Shown piece after piece: positions 11,692 through 23,136 of a stretch of 64,000 bases of DNA. The notes beneath the pieces are model-generated. The model worked only from the letters and a program-made list of their open reading frames with translations. It did no database searches and was not told where the DNA came from. The position numbers and the translations under genes were made by a program. Every line of letters starts with the position of its first letter. Position 1 is the stretch's first letter. Where the stretch lies: contig NC_012872.2 in the NCBI RefSeq assembly GCF_000003195.3, positions 6,386,001 to 6,450,000 of the forward strand, in the 5' to 3' direction. The DNA is from Sorghum bicolor (taxonomy: Eukaryota > Streptophyta > Magnoliopsida > Poales > Poaceae).

Positions 11692-12240
11692 ATAAATATT
11701 CATTAATAAAATTTTATCTAAATATATATCCATGTGTGATCTTGTTTTGAAGGATTTGTTATAAAAAATTTAATGGTGTAATCAGAATTTAATTTATATC
11801 TCTGGTTTATGAGTTATGACTTTTTTAATTCGCTAAAACAATTTTGCATGCATAGGCGAGTGGGGCCTAGGTTGATGGAATAACGTGTCATCGCGCAGTA
11901 AAAAAGACCACCAAAGGGATGAGAGTTGTGGACGGTCCTCTCCATAATTTTTAATTGTAGAGATAAATATTCATTAATAAAATTTTATCTAAATATATTC
12001 ATGTGTTATCTTGTTTTGAAGGATTTGTTATAAGAAATTTAATGGTGTAATCGGAATTTAATTTATATCTTTGGTTTAAGAGTTATGACTTTTTTTAATT
12101 CGGTAAAATAATTTTGCATGCATGGGTGAGTGGGGTCTGGGTTGATGGGATAACTTATCATGGCAAAGTAAAAAGTATAAGAGTTATGGCTTCATCATGA
12201 GTGTGTTAGATGGGTCTTCTCCATAATTTTTAGTTGTAGA
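11692..12240 (+). repeat. Tandem duplication, period about 271 bp, two copies
   Basis: Copy 1 is 11692-11962 and copy 2 is 11963-12240. Both start ATAAATATTCATTAATAAAA and end CTCCATAATTTTTARTTGTAG. They share GAAGGATTTGTTATAA and TTTTGCATGCATRGGYGAGTG. The divergence is mostly substitutions, so the duplication is not recent. The sequence type is unknown. A short imperfect inverted repeat (CATATGTGTTGAATTGGATT with ATTCATTCTAACACATG) follows at 12270-12345. Confidence 0.8.
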
Positions 12241-13376
12241 TATTTGGATGTGCATATATTTATCTTAATTCATATGTGTTGAATTGGATTAGAGTGAAAT
12301 CAAATTAAATTTTATTTCAATTCATTCTAACACATGACATGAACGAGGCTTTGCCCTACATAGTTTCCTCAAACTGCTTTGGCGAGTGCTAATCGCGTTG
12401 TCGCACGCAAGTTACGCTGCTAATCCTGATCCATTAGCATCGCATCATATCGCACCATCTCTATTGCTTTTCCCCCCTGAAGAATGTAACGTTGTGGCAG
12501 CAACGACTCTAGCAAAAGTAGCAAGTGATGCAGGCAAGGCAAGGCATGCTCTCTCTGTCTCAGGGGGATTCCGGTTTTGTCGACAAACTAGGGGCTGCTC
12601 CCGCTAGCTGTTCCATGGTTTCGTGCTGTGTGCTGCTGTCCTATCCTGTTGGGACTTGGGACATGGAAACAACTTGTCATCTCATGACGCAGCAGCGGCT
12701 TGCAGAAAATGAGCAAGCTGGATAGTGTATGCACTTTTTTTTTTTGTGTTGATAATTTCATTTAGGAAAGGAATACGCCACGAAAGAAAATCACTACTTT
12801 GTAGTATATTGATGATGATGACCAAGGCATAAGGCAGTACTCCTACAAATGAATCACTAGCTTTCTCAGAGGTTTCATGCTGGGGCGTTCAGCCATCCTA
12901 GTCGCTTGTGATCCACGTGACCGACTGACCCTTACTACATCGCCCATGCTCCAGCTCCTCATACATTACATTACTAGTAGTAATAGTTAGATAATGCGCT
13001 AAACGGCCTGTCGCTGCCGTGAAGTAGCTGACCAGAACTTCGCCTAACCATCTTTTTCAAACAAATTTCCATTTCGAAATTTCATATTGCTTACTAGTAC
13101 TATCTTCATTGTAATGCTTGGCCTTGGCATTGTCCTGATTAAATAAATAAATTAATTAATAAAAACATAGCTGCACGTGATCCACTTGTACCATAGAATA
13201 TATCGTAATAAAACTTCGACTACTGTAAGTCCTTGAACATGTTCTGAGTTTTTAGTCAGATCTCGGTATTTTTAAATTGCATATCTAGCTTTATGAACTT
13301 ACCCTATGTTCTTATCTAGGTTTCTGATACTTTTAAATTGCGTATTTAGTTAAACTTGTTCCAAGTATTCATGCAA
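12241..13376. other. Intergenic, no gene recognised
   Basis: Short ORFs at 12386-12725 have no recognisable domains. 13140-13180 is A/T-rich. 13240-13370 appears to be the left part of an older repeat that the next MITE has split, because TACTTTTAAATTGC-like words occur on both sides. Confidence 0.4.
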
Positions 13377-13617
13377 GGCCATGTTTAGTTCACCTAAAAA
13401 CAAAAAAAAATTCAAGATTCCCGTCACATCGAATCTTGCGGCATATAAATGGAGCATTAAATATAGATAAAAGAAAAAACTAATTGTACAATTTGTCTGT
13501 AAATCACGAGACGAATCTTTTAAGCCTAGTTACTCCATGATTGAACAATGTTTGTCAAATAAAAACGAAAATGCTACAATGTCAATATCCAAAAACCTTT
13601 TGAATCTAAACAAGGCC
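13377..13617 (+). mobile_element. MITE, GGCCTTGTTTAG family, complete
   Basis: The left end is GGCCATGTTTAGTTCACC and the right end is GAATCTAAACAAGGCC. CAA is duplicated at both sides (13374-13376 and 13618-13620), confirming a transposition event with a 3-bp duplication. Confidence 0.88.
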
Positions 13618-14347
13618 CAAGTCTTAATACTTTTAAAATGCACAATCAGATCCCTAAAGTTGTATTATTGTACCATTATAGTCCATCCACCCATGCACCA
13701 TCGTCCTCATCTTTGTCAAATCACACATGCATGCTCACCTTACCCCACGTCGCCATACAAGGCTGCACTATGCTCAACCTCCTACTCCACACCTGTCTAT
13801 GTTGCATCGTCTGTGCAGTGCTGCACTCATGTTGCCACGATAGACCATGTCATGCCCACTGCACCGTCATGCCACGTGCTCCACTCATCCTACTATACTA
13901 CAACGATGACCCTATCGTTGTCGAGGGTGATGAGGAAGGCTAGGAGTGTGGGAAACTAAGTGTTGTGGAAGGTGGGAAAGGCCACAACAACCAAGGCTTT
14001 GGCTAAGATGTGTGGTGGTGCAAGCATTACAAGGACAGCCAAGCGACAATGCAGATCCTAGGAATCTAGTTGTGCATATTCAACCTAGTGTGTGAGGAGG
14101 AGATAGGTTGAAATAGACTATGACGAGAACTTGGGACCAGTCTAGGAGCTAAATGCATAGTTCAAGATCTGGATGAGAACTTGAGATAACCTTAGAGAGT
14201 AACATATAACATATAACTAGTAGTACCGAGATCTGAATGAGAACTCAAAATAATTTTAGTGAGGTACATGAATCTAGATGAGGATTTGGAACAAGTCGAG
14301 GAACGTCAATAAAATTTACTCTAAAATTTCTGACAAACATATACAGA
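13618..14347. other. Intergenic repeat-like sequence, no gene recognised
   Basis: A CA/CC-rich stretch (13650-13910) is followed by purine-rich sequence (13920-14330) in which ATCTGGATGAGAACTTGAGA-like words occur three times. I cannot assign it to a known family. Confidence 0.35.
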
Positions 14348-14589
14348 GGCCGTGTTTAGTTCCTGGGTGAAAAAAATTTCGCGACACTGTAGCACTTTCG
14401 TTTATTTGTGGTAATTATTGTCCAACCATAGACTAACTAGGCTCAAAAGATTCGTTTCGTAAATTTCGACTAAACTGTGTAATTAGTTTTTATTTTGTCT
14501 ATATTTAATACTTCATGTATGCGTCTAAATATTCGATGTAACGGAGAATCTTGAAAAATTTTGGGTTTTGGGTGGAAGTAAACAAGGTC
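14348..14589 (-). mobile_element. MITE, GGCCTTGTTTAG family, in the carrier-gene promoter
   Basis: The element is in reverse orientation relative to most other copies. Its ends are GGCCGTGTTTAGTTCC and GGAAGTAAACAAGGTC. AGA flanks both sides as a 3-bp duplication. It ends 307 bp upstream of the start codon of the mitochondrial carrier gene. Confidence 0.88.
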
Positions 14590-14896
14590 AGATTCGAAAT
14601 AAATTTCTGATGAAATCAAATCATATACGAATTCGAAATCCAGGTCGGATTTGTGCCGGGTCCGAAAATTCTCCTTTTCTTTTGAAAGAAAAACAAAAAC
14701 ATAGAAAGAAGAGCGACAGAGGTAGAGGGGCAGAGAAACGTGCGGAGGAGGAGGGAGCCCAACGCGCCCAGCCTCCCTCGCAGTCGCAGCTTCGAATTCC
14801 GCTCCGCCCCTCGACCTCGGCGCCGCAACCGCAACCCCGCGAGGAGCGTTCACACCGCGGACCCTAGCCTTATCCGTCCGAGCGCGCGCCCGCCCG

Positions 14897-17800
14897 ATGC
14901 AGACGGAGGCGCGCGTGGGCGTCGTCGTCGACGGCGGCGGCGGCGGCGCAGGCGCAGCCGTGGGCCGTTGCCAGAGGCAGCGCCACATCAGCACGGCGGG
15001 GCACCTTGCCGCTGGAGGGTTCGCGGGCGCCGTCAGCAAGACGTGCACCGCGCCCCTCGCGAGGCTCACCATCCTCTTCCAGGTGAAATTTCTCCCAGCT
15101 TATATCTCTATCTAAGACTTTACGTTATGTTTTCATGCTATATATAAGCGTTATGGTACGGATTGGAATCGACGAGCGGCGGGGAAGGGATTGGGGGCTT
15201 ACACCATAATACGTCCACACGCAAGAGGCGTCCTTATCTTAGTCCCTTTTGTTTTTGTTTGCTGCTCTATGGGGAAATTATGCACGGAAATTCGTCCCCT
15301 GTTTTCAGTTACAAATGCTTGGTGGACGCTAGCAGTAGCAGCCACATGGAGCTAATTAAGAAAGATATGTATATCTGTTTGTTTTTACTAGTTAATTCAC
15401 TAGTAATTCACTAGTGCTTTAATGAATTGTTATGGAGCAGATTCTGTCCAAAAAAGCAATCTCTCTTTTGCGTGGCACTGACCCCTGAGGTTCATTATCA
15501 GTGGGTCAAAGCAATACCATCTGTTGTTGTCTAAAAAAGAATGGAGTAACAACTTATATGATGTGAGACTTCATATCTTCCTCTTTGGGGGTGTTGTTAG
15601 TGCGCCTTGTCGCTGCACTTCATGGTCTTTGAAAGGAATCTTATGCTAAGAACAAGATACCTAGGCATTTCACTAGTCTTAGGGATCAGAAGCTAAGAGG
15701 GACAAGACAGCTTTTGTATACTGTCTCTTTTGCAAGTTCTTTTGTTTGATTATAAGTTGTATATTTGCATACAGTAGATACAGATTTTCCAGAAAAGATG
15801 TAATGGATAGAGTATTGAAACAAATGTTTACAAATGCATTTTCATCTCATAGTAGACTTGGAACGCTTATAGGACTGAGGATACTTATAAGGCTTACAGG
15901 ACTCAACCTGTATAAGATTATTAGCAATTCAGAACAATGTTTTTCTTTTCCTGCCACTGTAGAATTACACATTCAACCTGTATTAATGATAACTTCGCTA
16001 ATAATTGAATGTGTAATTCTCCTTGTGTTAAGAGCAAGTGAGTTTACTTCGTCCGGCAATGTGATGTACATATCATATCATGAAAGTAACTAAGCAAGCA
16101 TGTTACAGGACATCTCTTTTCAGTGAACCAGGATACTTCATTTGCTATTGGAATTGTTAAATAAGCTAAGAGGGAATTTATGGTTTGCATTCTGATTAAT
16201 ACACAAATTGTTTCCATCTACCGTATATGGAAACTCACATCACTGGATAGGTGGAGACACTATATAATCTTGCCAATTGCACACATTAAATAAATGTTCG
16301 ACACAGTATCATGTACTAGGCAATTTTGGCGTTATTGTTCTCTTTTACTGCAGCAATCCATTCTTATGCTTGATAAGTGTCCTGAGCTCTTTATTTCTGC
16401 TTCACAATATTTAACTGCTGCAGTTGTTACTAATTAATTGTGTGTGCATGCCTGATCTGATATTGATTCACAAGAAACAGTCAACACCTTCTTGACATTA
16501 AGATTTCTTATACGAGTCCGTTGCATGCTGATTTGACAGGTAGCTGGTATGCATTCAGATGTTGCGACTGTAAGGAAGTATAGCATATGGCATGAGGCTT
16601 CACGAATTTTTCGAGAAGAAGGGTTTGGAGCCTTTTGGAAAGGAAATCTAGTGACAATTGTACACCGCTTACCTTATTCTGCCATCAGCTTCTATTCATA
16701 TGAGCGCTACAAAAATGTAAGCACCAAGGTTCTGTGCTTTAGTACTTAAAAAATAAAACATTGCATAGTGAGCTTTGGCATTCAATACTATTTTCATGAG
16801 CTGATTTTAGATAAGTATTTCAGCTTCTCCAAACGGTTCCTGTCTTGGATAGAGACTCAAATAATGTGGGTGTTGTACGTTTGCTTGGTGGTGGCTTGGC
16901 GGGAATAACTGCTGCATCTTTAACTTACCCGTTGGATGTTGTTCGTACTCGTTTGGCGACACAGGTAATACTCCATATTATTCTTATATCCTGAATAAAA
17001 GTTACACCTGGCCAATTTTGTACTCCTTTAAATCAGCTTTTGCATGGTGTTGCTTTATGGACCAAGGATTCATACTATTCTTTTCATCTAAATTTCTGCA
17101 GAAAACCACTAGGTATTACAAGGGCATCTTCCATGCGGTGTCTACAATTTGTAGAGACGAGGGTATCAAAGGATTGTACAAAGGCATTGGGGCCACGCTG
17201 TTGGTAGGTCATGGACCTTTTACTTATATATATGTTTTTTTAGTGTTGGATTGCCAGTAACTTTTAGGAATTACAGGGAGTTGGACCTAGTATAGCAATC
17301 AGCTTTTCTGTCTACGAATCACTGAGGTCTCATTGGCAAATGGAAAGGTGCTCATCATTATTACTCTTTGTTTTATATTGTAATGCCCTCTTGAATGTGT
17401 TGTCCAAAACTCCAACTGATGCCTATGGACATATATGCACCAGGCCCCATGATTCAACTGCAGTTGTTAGCTTGTTTTCTGGGAGTCTATCTGGTATTGC
17501 ATCATCGACAGGTAAGAACTGACATTTGAGCCCTAATGGTTGTCATTGTTGATTTTTTCTTACTGAATAAACAAAGCCATGACATGCACTTATATTATTG
17601 CTTGCACAACAAGAACGATCTCTGCTGAAGGAGCTAGCAGCACATTTATGCAGCTATATGCTTTTATAAAGCAGATAGACAGACATAATTTATCCACTTG
17701 CATTGCTAAATTGATTGCCTGACATCATAAAAGAAATGATTTTCAACAATGGATGTTAAATTCTATATTCATCGTTGCAGCCACATTTCCCCTTGATCTT

Positions 17801-18028
17801 GTAAAACGGCGGATGCAACTTCAAGGAGCAGCTGGGACAGCGTCTGTCCAGAAATCAACCATAACTGGAACTATCCGTGATATCTTGCAGAAGGAAGGTT
17901 TGCGTGGCTTCTACAGAGGTATTGCACCTGAGTACCTCAAGGTTGTTCCTAGTGTTGGAATTGCCTTCATGACATATGAGACATTGAAGAGCTTGCTCTC
18001 TAGCATTGATACGGATGATGAGAGCTGA
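14897..18028 (+). CDS. Mitochondrial substrate carrier family protein (SLC25-type), seven exons
   Basis: Seven exons with canonical junctions are 14897-15082, 16540-16716, 16824-16964, 17102-17203, 17277-17347, 17444-17511 and 17781-18028, giving 330 residues. The protein shows the threefold carrier repeat. Signature motifs are PLARLT near residue 53 (the acidic residue is replaced, as in related plant carriers), PLDVVR near 157 and PLDLVK near 252. Each is followed by an EG-type matrix-helix motif (REEGFGAFWKGN, RDEGIKGLYKGIG, KEGLRGFYRG). From memory it most resembles the plant subgroup related to animal SLC25A42 and Arabidopsis At3g55640, whose members exchange nucleotide- or CoA-type solutes across the inner mitochondrial membrane. 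The substrate here is inferred only at family level. The start is the first Met in the GC-rich first exon. No lesion is visible. Confidence 0.92.
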
Positions 18029-20899
18029 GGTTTCCCATTTTACAAAGAGGTTAAACTTCAGTGAAATTTTGGCCATAGGTTACTATCAAAATGTAAGTGC
18101 ATCAGAGTGGTTACACAACTGGCAGTGGCAGTTTTGTAGTTGTTGGTAGGACAAAGCTTACCTGAGGTGTACAATTAAATCTTGTGTTGTACCATAGGCT
18201 AAAAAGAGCAAATGAGCACTTCATCTTGTGTTCCTCTGTGCATTATGCTCCAATTTTGTGTTATGAAATGTAATGGCCCATCAAGGAGGGAAAAAAAGGG
18301 GGCGAAGATCAATGATTTTACAGGTTTTAGTTTTCCTTTGTAACAATTGTGTTCGCTGTGCACCAAAGGGATGTGTGCATCGACTTCAGTTTGTGTCCAA
18401 AATCCTTTTTAACCTTGCTAGGGTAAACTTATAGGAATGCATCAGAACTTGTAATTGCGATTTCCTTCTCATTTGGAAGTTGGAATCAACATGGTGGCCT
18501 TCTGGCTGATGTATTTCTGCACATATTGGTATATAAAGAACTATAAGAGAGGAGATTATCGTTAATGTCTCTGGTAAAGATTATCCAGCATAACAAAATG
18601 TTGATAAACTGTTGTCATGAAAGATTTGTTGTACTACTTGGGTCCAGGTGTTTTATTATATATCGGGAGGATGGAATATTGTGTGCTCGTAACACATTCA
18701 GCTGATGCAAGAATGCTTAAAGCTACCATACAGGAGTACGAGATCTCCAGGACTATTATCCTCAACTCTACATTGCACATACTCTACCACCTAAGCCTTT
18801 TGTGTCAAATAATCATACCCAAGAGATTCTCTGCGCCAATAATATTTCGCATCTATGCAATAAACAATATTAGGTGAAACTACACAAATTGGAATTTGGA
18901 GAGAGATGGAGACCGGCGAGAGATGCCAATTGCCAACATCCATCAGTAAACTAAACAACAATCATACCCAACAGGTCGGCGATCCGTGCATCACACATAA
19001 AACAGACGCTTGCCTCTTGCCTGCCAGCATCCATCAGTAAAAAAAACACAACCTAATCGGTAGGTTCAGACTTCAGAGTTACTGTCGCCTTGTTAAAATC
19101 CTATCATAATTCATAAGTCCAACACATAGACTGATGGTTTAAATCGCAAACTAATCCCTAAATTAGATGTCTCTTGTAATATGAAATATAGCTTGTTCAA
19201 TTTGTATTGATTTGACACCATGAATTTGCTTTTGTTGTCCAAATGTTGCTTTTGTAATGGGGACAGGGATGGGACGAGAAGCTCTCCCGCGAGTATTCGA
19301 GGGTATGAGGACTGAGATTTTTTTTTTTGAGCCAACTGACTGAGAATTTTTTTTCCCTAGGGGATTGGGAGCTATCCCCCGATGAAGAATTCCCTGATGA
19401 CATCACTAATCATGGTGCCGTAAAGAAACTTTAAGAATTTACTAATTCACTTTAAGAATTTACTAATTCACCCTTGAGTAAAAGTACTCCTAAAAAGTAA
19501 AAAACAATAATTTAGTTATTGGTCCCACATTTTTGGTACTATATTTTTGGGTACTTTTCATTAGGCACCTAGAGTACTTTCCATTTCTATGCATTGAAAT
19601 TTGTCTTGATAAACGGTTCATTTTTTCAACCACCGTGAAACTAGATGCAATTTATTTTCTTGTTGAGCATAGTCAAAAAGAATTTTGGCCATGTAGCCCT
19701 ATACGAACTTGGTTGAATTATGAGCACCCAACAATTCTTAAGGATAACATTTATCCATTCATCAATATGTAGTACAAATTTTTTCTTCATGAATACAGAT
19801 TGGTGATGAGCAGTATAGTAGCCATGGACGCATCCATTTTGAAGAGCTGCAGAGATTAGCTTCTTATTACTCTGAATTTCCATTATGAACACTATACTCT
19901 GAATCTAGTTTATCAGTTTTCAAACCAGAGATAAAATCAAGGCTCATACATGAATATCATCTGCAATTAGCCTACTAATCAGCAAATATTTAAAAGATCA
20001 AATAAAGCTTGTACCAACGAATATAATCCATTGCCTCGCTGTTCCTTATATTGACACATTCTGTTCCTTTCTGCCATGCCGGCATTAACAAACACCTTCA
20101 GGACAAGCACACAAACAAAGATATGTCAGGGCTGAAATTGATCGACAACAGCCTAGATGCATAGGCGGTGAAGAAAGCAGTTCGTGGAGGCTCTGACTAG
20201 CTAACAAGCCAACTAAATAATAAATGGCACAAGCACAAGCACACTACTTTTCTAATTCAATTACCCAATTCATTCAGTTCAAAAACTCTAGGAGGATGAG
20301 GCTATACACAAGCAGTACAGGGTAAACAAAAATGCTTCATCAATGTCATTGCTACTGGAGGATAACAGAGCTACAAAAAGCATAACAGAAAGAAGCACTA
20401 GTAGGGATCATCCCAAATCAAAATCTCAGTTAGGCATGATGGCTACTGTAGCTTAAGCAAAGAATGTGCATCAATGTACAAGAAAAAAAAGGAAAACTTG
20501 CACTAGACATAGACAAACTGATAATGCACTGCTGCAGTTTTCAGTGAACAGTACACATAAAATGTGATTTCTGAAGTTCTTAGCTTCAGAACTGATATAT
20601 ATGGAACTCTTGAAATTATCTCTAAAAAGTTCCATAATTGGAGAAGATGACATTATCATTACAGAGCATATGAAGCCTCTGTACTTGCAGGGCATAGTAG
20701 TTATCAACTTGCTTCTAAAACTTCTTTCAGCAACTTTGAGTTGCACCTCTTGTATTTTCGTGTTTCCTACCCTCTTGTAACTTGCCAAACGCTATATGCG
20801 AGCCGTTTTGGGCTAAAATAAAAGTTTTTTCAGGTGGGGAACGCCTCCCCCTCCCCCCCCCCCCATTGACCCTCAAAAAATAAATAGTCAATTTTTTCA
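18029..20899. other. Carrier 3' UTR, then intergenic sequence without a recognised gene
   Basis: 18029 to about 18300 is probable 3' UTR. 18900-20500 is A/T-rich and may contain a minus-strand UTR, but no coding exon was found. At 19660-19800 a block including AGAATTTTGGCCATG and AATATGTAGTACAAATTTTT resembles sequence at 21770-22030, so the repeat array to the right may begin here in degraded form. Confidence 0.4.
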
Positions 20900-21249
20900 T
20901 CATGAATACTGAGCAGTACCTCTGTACTTGCAGGGTGTAGTGGTTATGTGACACATTACCTGACTAGTACGACAGGAGTCCTTACTTGGAAAAAACTGAA
21001 AGTTTCCTTTAGGAAAGGACTTCATCATCACTACCGACTACAGAAATCATGTGATACTGAGTAACTGATCAGTGATTACCAAAGAAAAGTACTAAACTTG
21101 AAAGGACTGTCTCAAAAACATTGAAGGGACGGCCTGAATAATGCATGTCAATTTGAAGGGACCAGCGCATCAGGGCACAAGGGATCCACAGGAAGAAGAC
21201 TACTCTATAAGTACTATCGGCTATGCCACTCCTGGGGCAGCAAAATGCA

Positions 21250-21399
21250 ATGAACGGTGTTCTCATCCAACACAGAAATAGCAACGCGAGCGAGGGAGAT
21301 GGTAGTGTAGGTAGAGCTAGCTGCAGATTGCTCGCAGGCTTGGAAGGCATCATGAAACTTGAGGTTGATCATCAGATCGTCTCGTCTCTTCTCTATTAG
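21250..21399 (+). CDS. Short ORF in repeat unit 1 (49 residues), uncertain
   Basis: The ORF begins 44 bp after the TATA-like box and encodes MNGVLIQHRNSNASEGDGSV followed by a GLEGIMKLEVDHQIVSS tail. Units 2 and 4 encode alignable peptides. Unit 3 aligns but starts with ACG, and unit 5 stops after 16 codons. There is no known domain, signal peptide or membrane segment. It may not be translated. Confidence 0.25.
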   Translation: MNGVLIQHRNSNASEGDGSVGRASCRLLAGLEGIMKLEVDHQIVSSLLY

Positions 21400-22353
21400 T
21401 AACATTTTGCATCAAACATCTGTCGCTGTCAATCCATGAAACATCAGGTCATGACGAGCACACTGGGATGCAGGCCTTGAGTGTGCAGTAGCGCGAGTGT
21501 GCAACCCGCTTCCATTCACCTCATAACTCAATATCTTCCAGGAAGACGGGTGGCGCAGATCAAGGCCTCAAATACTGAGGTTGGGGCACCGGGCCTCCCC
21601 CTGCTCCAAGGAATGGAGCTGCTGATATCCTGCACCTGCAGATTTGGAAGAGGAGAGCTTGTGTTGTTGTGCTGTAATGCTGAAAATTTCACAAATAAAT
21701 AAATATAACTATCTAGAATTCTGTAAGGCCAAGACAGTTCAGCCTAGTTTTCTTCTTGAACTTTAGCGAAAAAGAATTTCGGCCATGCAGGCCTATGCGA
21801 AATTGACTGAACTTATGAGCAGGCAGCCAATTCTTAGGATATTTTGCCATGCTGGATGAGCCAAGATGCTTTATGGGTTGGTTTTATTGAGTTCTTCGAC
21901 TATAGAAGAGACCAACCATGAGTAGAAAATTTGCTCCCTTTTTACGATTCAGTGTTTTGAAATATTGTCCTTCTCAGAGTTTCCAAGGACTAAGAATCAA
22001 TATGTAGTGCAATTTTTTTCTTCACGAATACAGATCGGTACCTCTGTACTTGCAGGGCGTAGTGATTGTGTGATATCTGACTAGTACAACTAGCAGTCTC
22101 GTAGCATATTATTACATGAAAAAAAATGAAAGTTCCCTTTAGAAAATGACTTCATCACTACTGACTACAGCTACAGAAGCCATGTGATGTGAGTAGCAGA
22201 CTATACCAAAGAAAAGTACTTAACTTGAAAGCACTATCTCAACGACGATCTGAAATAATGTCAATTTGAAGGGCCCAGGGCACAAGGGAGCCTCACGAAG
22301 AGAATACTCTATAAATGCTATCGGTTTTGTCACTCCTAGGGCTGCAAAATGCA

Positions 22354-22518
22354 ATGAACGGTGTTCGCATCCAACACAGAAACAACCACGTAAGCGATAG
22401 AGATGGTAGTGTAGATAGCGCTAGCTACACACTTGTAGGCTTGAAAGGCATCATGAAACTTGTGGTTGATCATCAGATCGTCTCTGGAGGCTGGGAATTC
22501 AGAGGTTGGGCGTGTTAG
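22354..22518 (+). CDS. Short ORF in repeat unit 2 (54 residues), uncertain
   Basis: It is colinear with the unit 1 ORF (MNGVRIQHRNNHVSDRDGSV, then GLKGIMKLVVDHQIVS). One in-frame codon is missing relative to units 1 and 4, and the C-terminus differs (GGWEFRGWAC). It starts 44 bp after TATAAAT. Confidence 0.25.
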   Translation: MNGVRIQHRNNHVSDRDGSVDSASYTLVGLKGIMKLVVDHQIVSGGWEFRGWAC

Positions 22519-22809
22519 GATCACGGCCTCTAAGACAGCTGGCAACTAGGAAGACGATCATGGGCTCTGGTGGCACACGAAATCAGACATTTAGCGATGC
22601 CGTGGTCTGTGGTAGGCAAGAATCTCACATCTGGCGACGCCGTGGTCTGTGGTAGGCAATAATCTCACGCTATCGTCCAGCGTTCTGTTTGATGCAAAAC
22701 ACGCTAATCGCGAAAAAAAGCTTCATATCCAGCCATCCAGTTAGGTTGCAGGTGACGAATGCTGCACGTGTATTCATGGCATCATTAATAAATCATGGTA
22801 GTTAAAAGC

Positions 22810-23136
22810 TGTCATGGGCATAAAGAGGGGCGCCGTAGGGCGCAAGTGTCCTAGTTGGGCCTTAAGCCCATTAGTGTTAATTAGTGTCTCTCTTAATTAT
22901 TTGTCTATAGGAATAGTACCATATTGTCTAGGCACAAGAGGTGTTAGTCCTATGTACCTTTTATATTCAGCCCATAGGGCACAATGGAAAGCAAGCAATG
23001 AATTATGAAGAAACAATTCTAGTCTCCCTCATTCTCTTAAGCTCTTGGCAAAGCATAAGGCCTAGTTATCCTAAAGCTCTTGGCAAAGCATAAGGCCTAG
23101 TTATCTATATCCAAAATACCCACCTCATACATAACA
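22810..23136. mobile_element. Solo LTR of an LTR retrotransposon, 327 bp
   Basis: It begins TGTCATGGGC and ends CATACATAACA, so it has TG...CA ends. It is bordered by AAAGC on both sides (22805-22809 and 23137-23141), a 5-bp target duplication. The other repeat units lack it at the matching position. It contains a promoter-like CCTTTTATATTC and an internal tandem copy of AAGCTCTTGGCAAAGCATAA. No internal retrotransposon sequence remains, as expected after LTR-LTR recombination. The family is not assigned. Confidence 0.9.

Noticed and set aside
10810..11706. Long plus-strand ORFs rich in Phe, Ile and Leu that look like membrane proteins
   Set aside because: They follow a T-rich low-complexity tract and contain almost only T-rich codons.
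14470..15147. ORFs of 135-200 residues on both strands, including an Arg-rich one
   Set aside because: They overlap the first exon of the carrier gene in other frames; GC-rich composition keeps them open.
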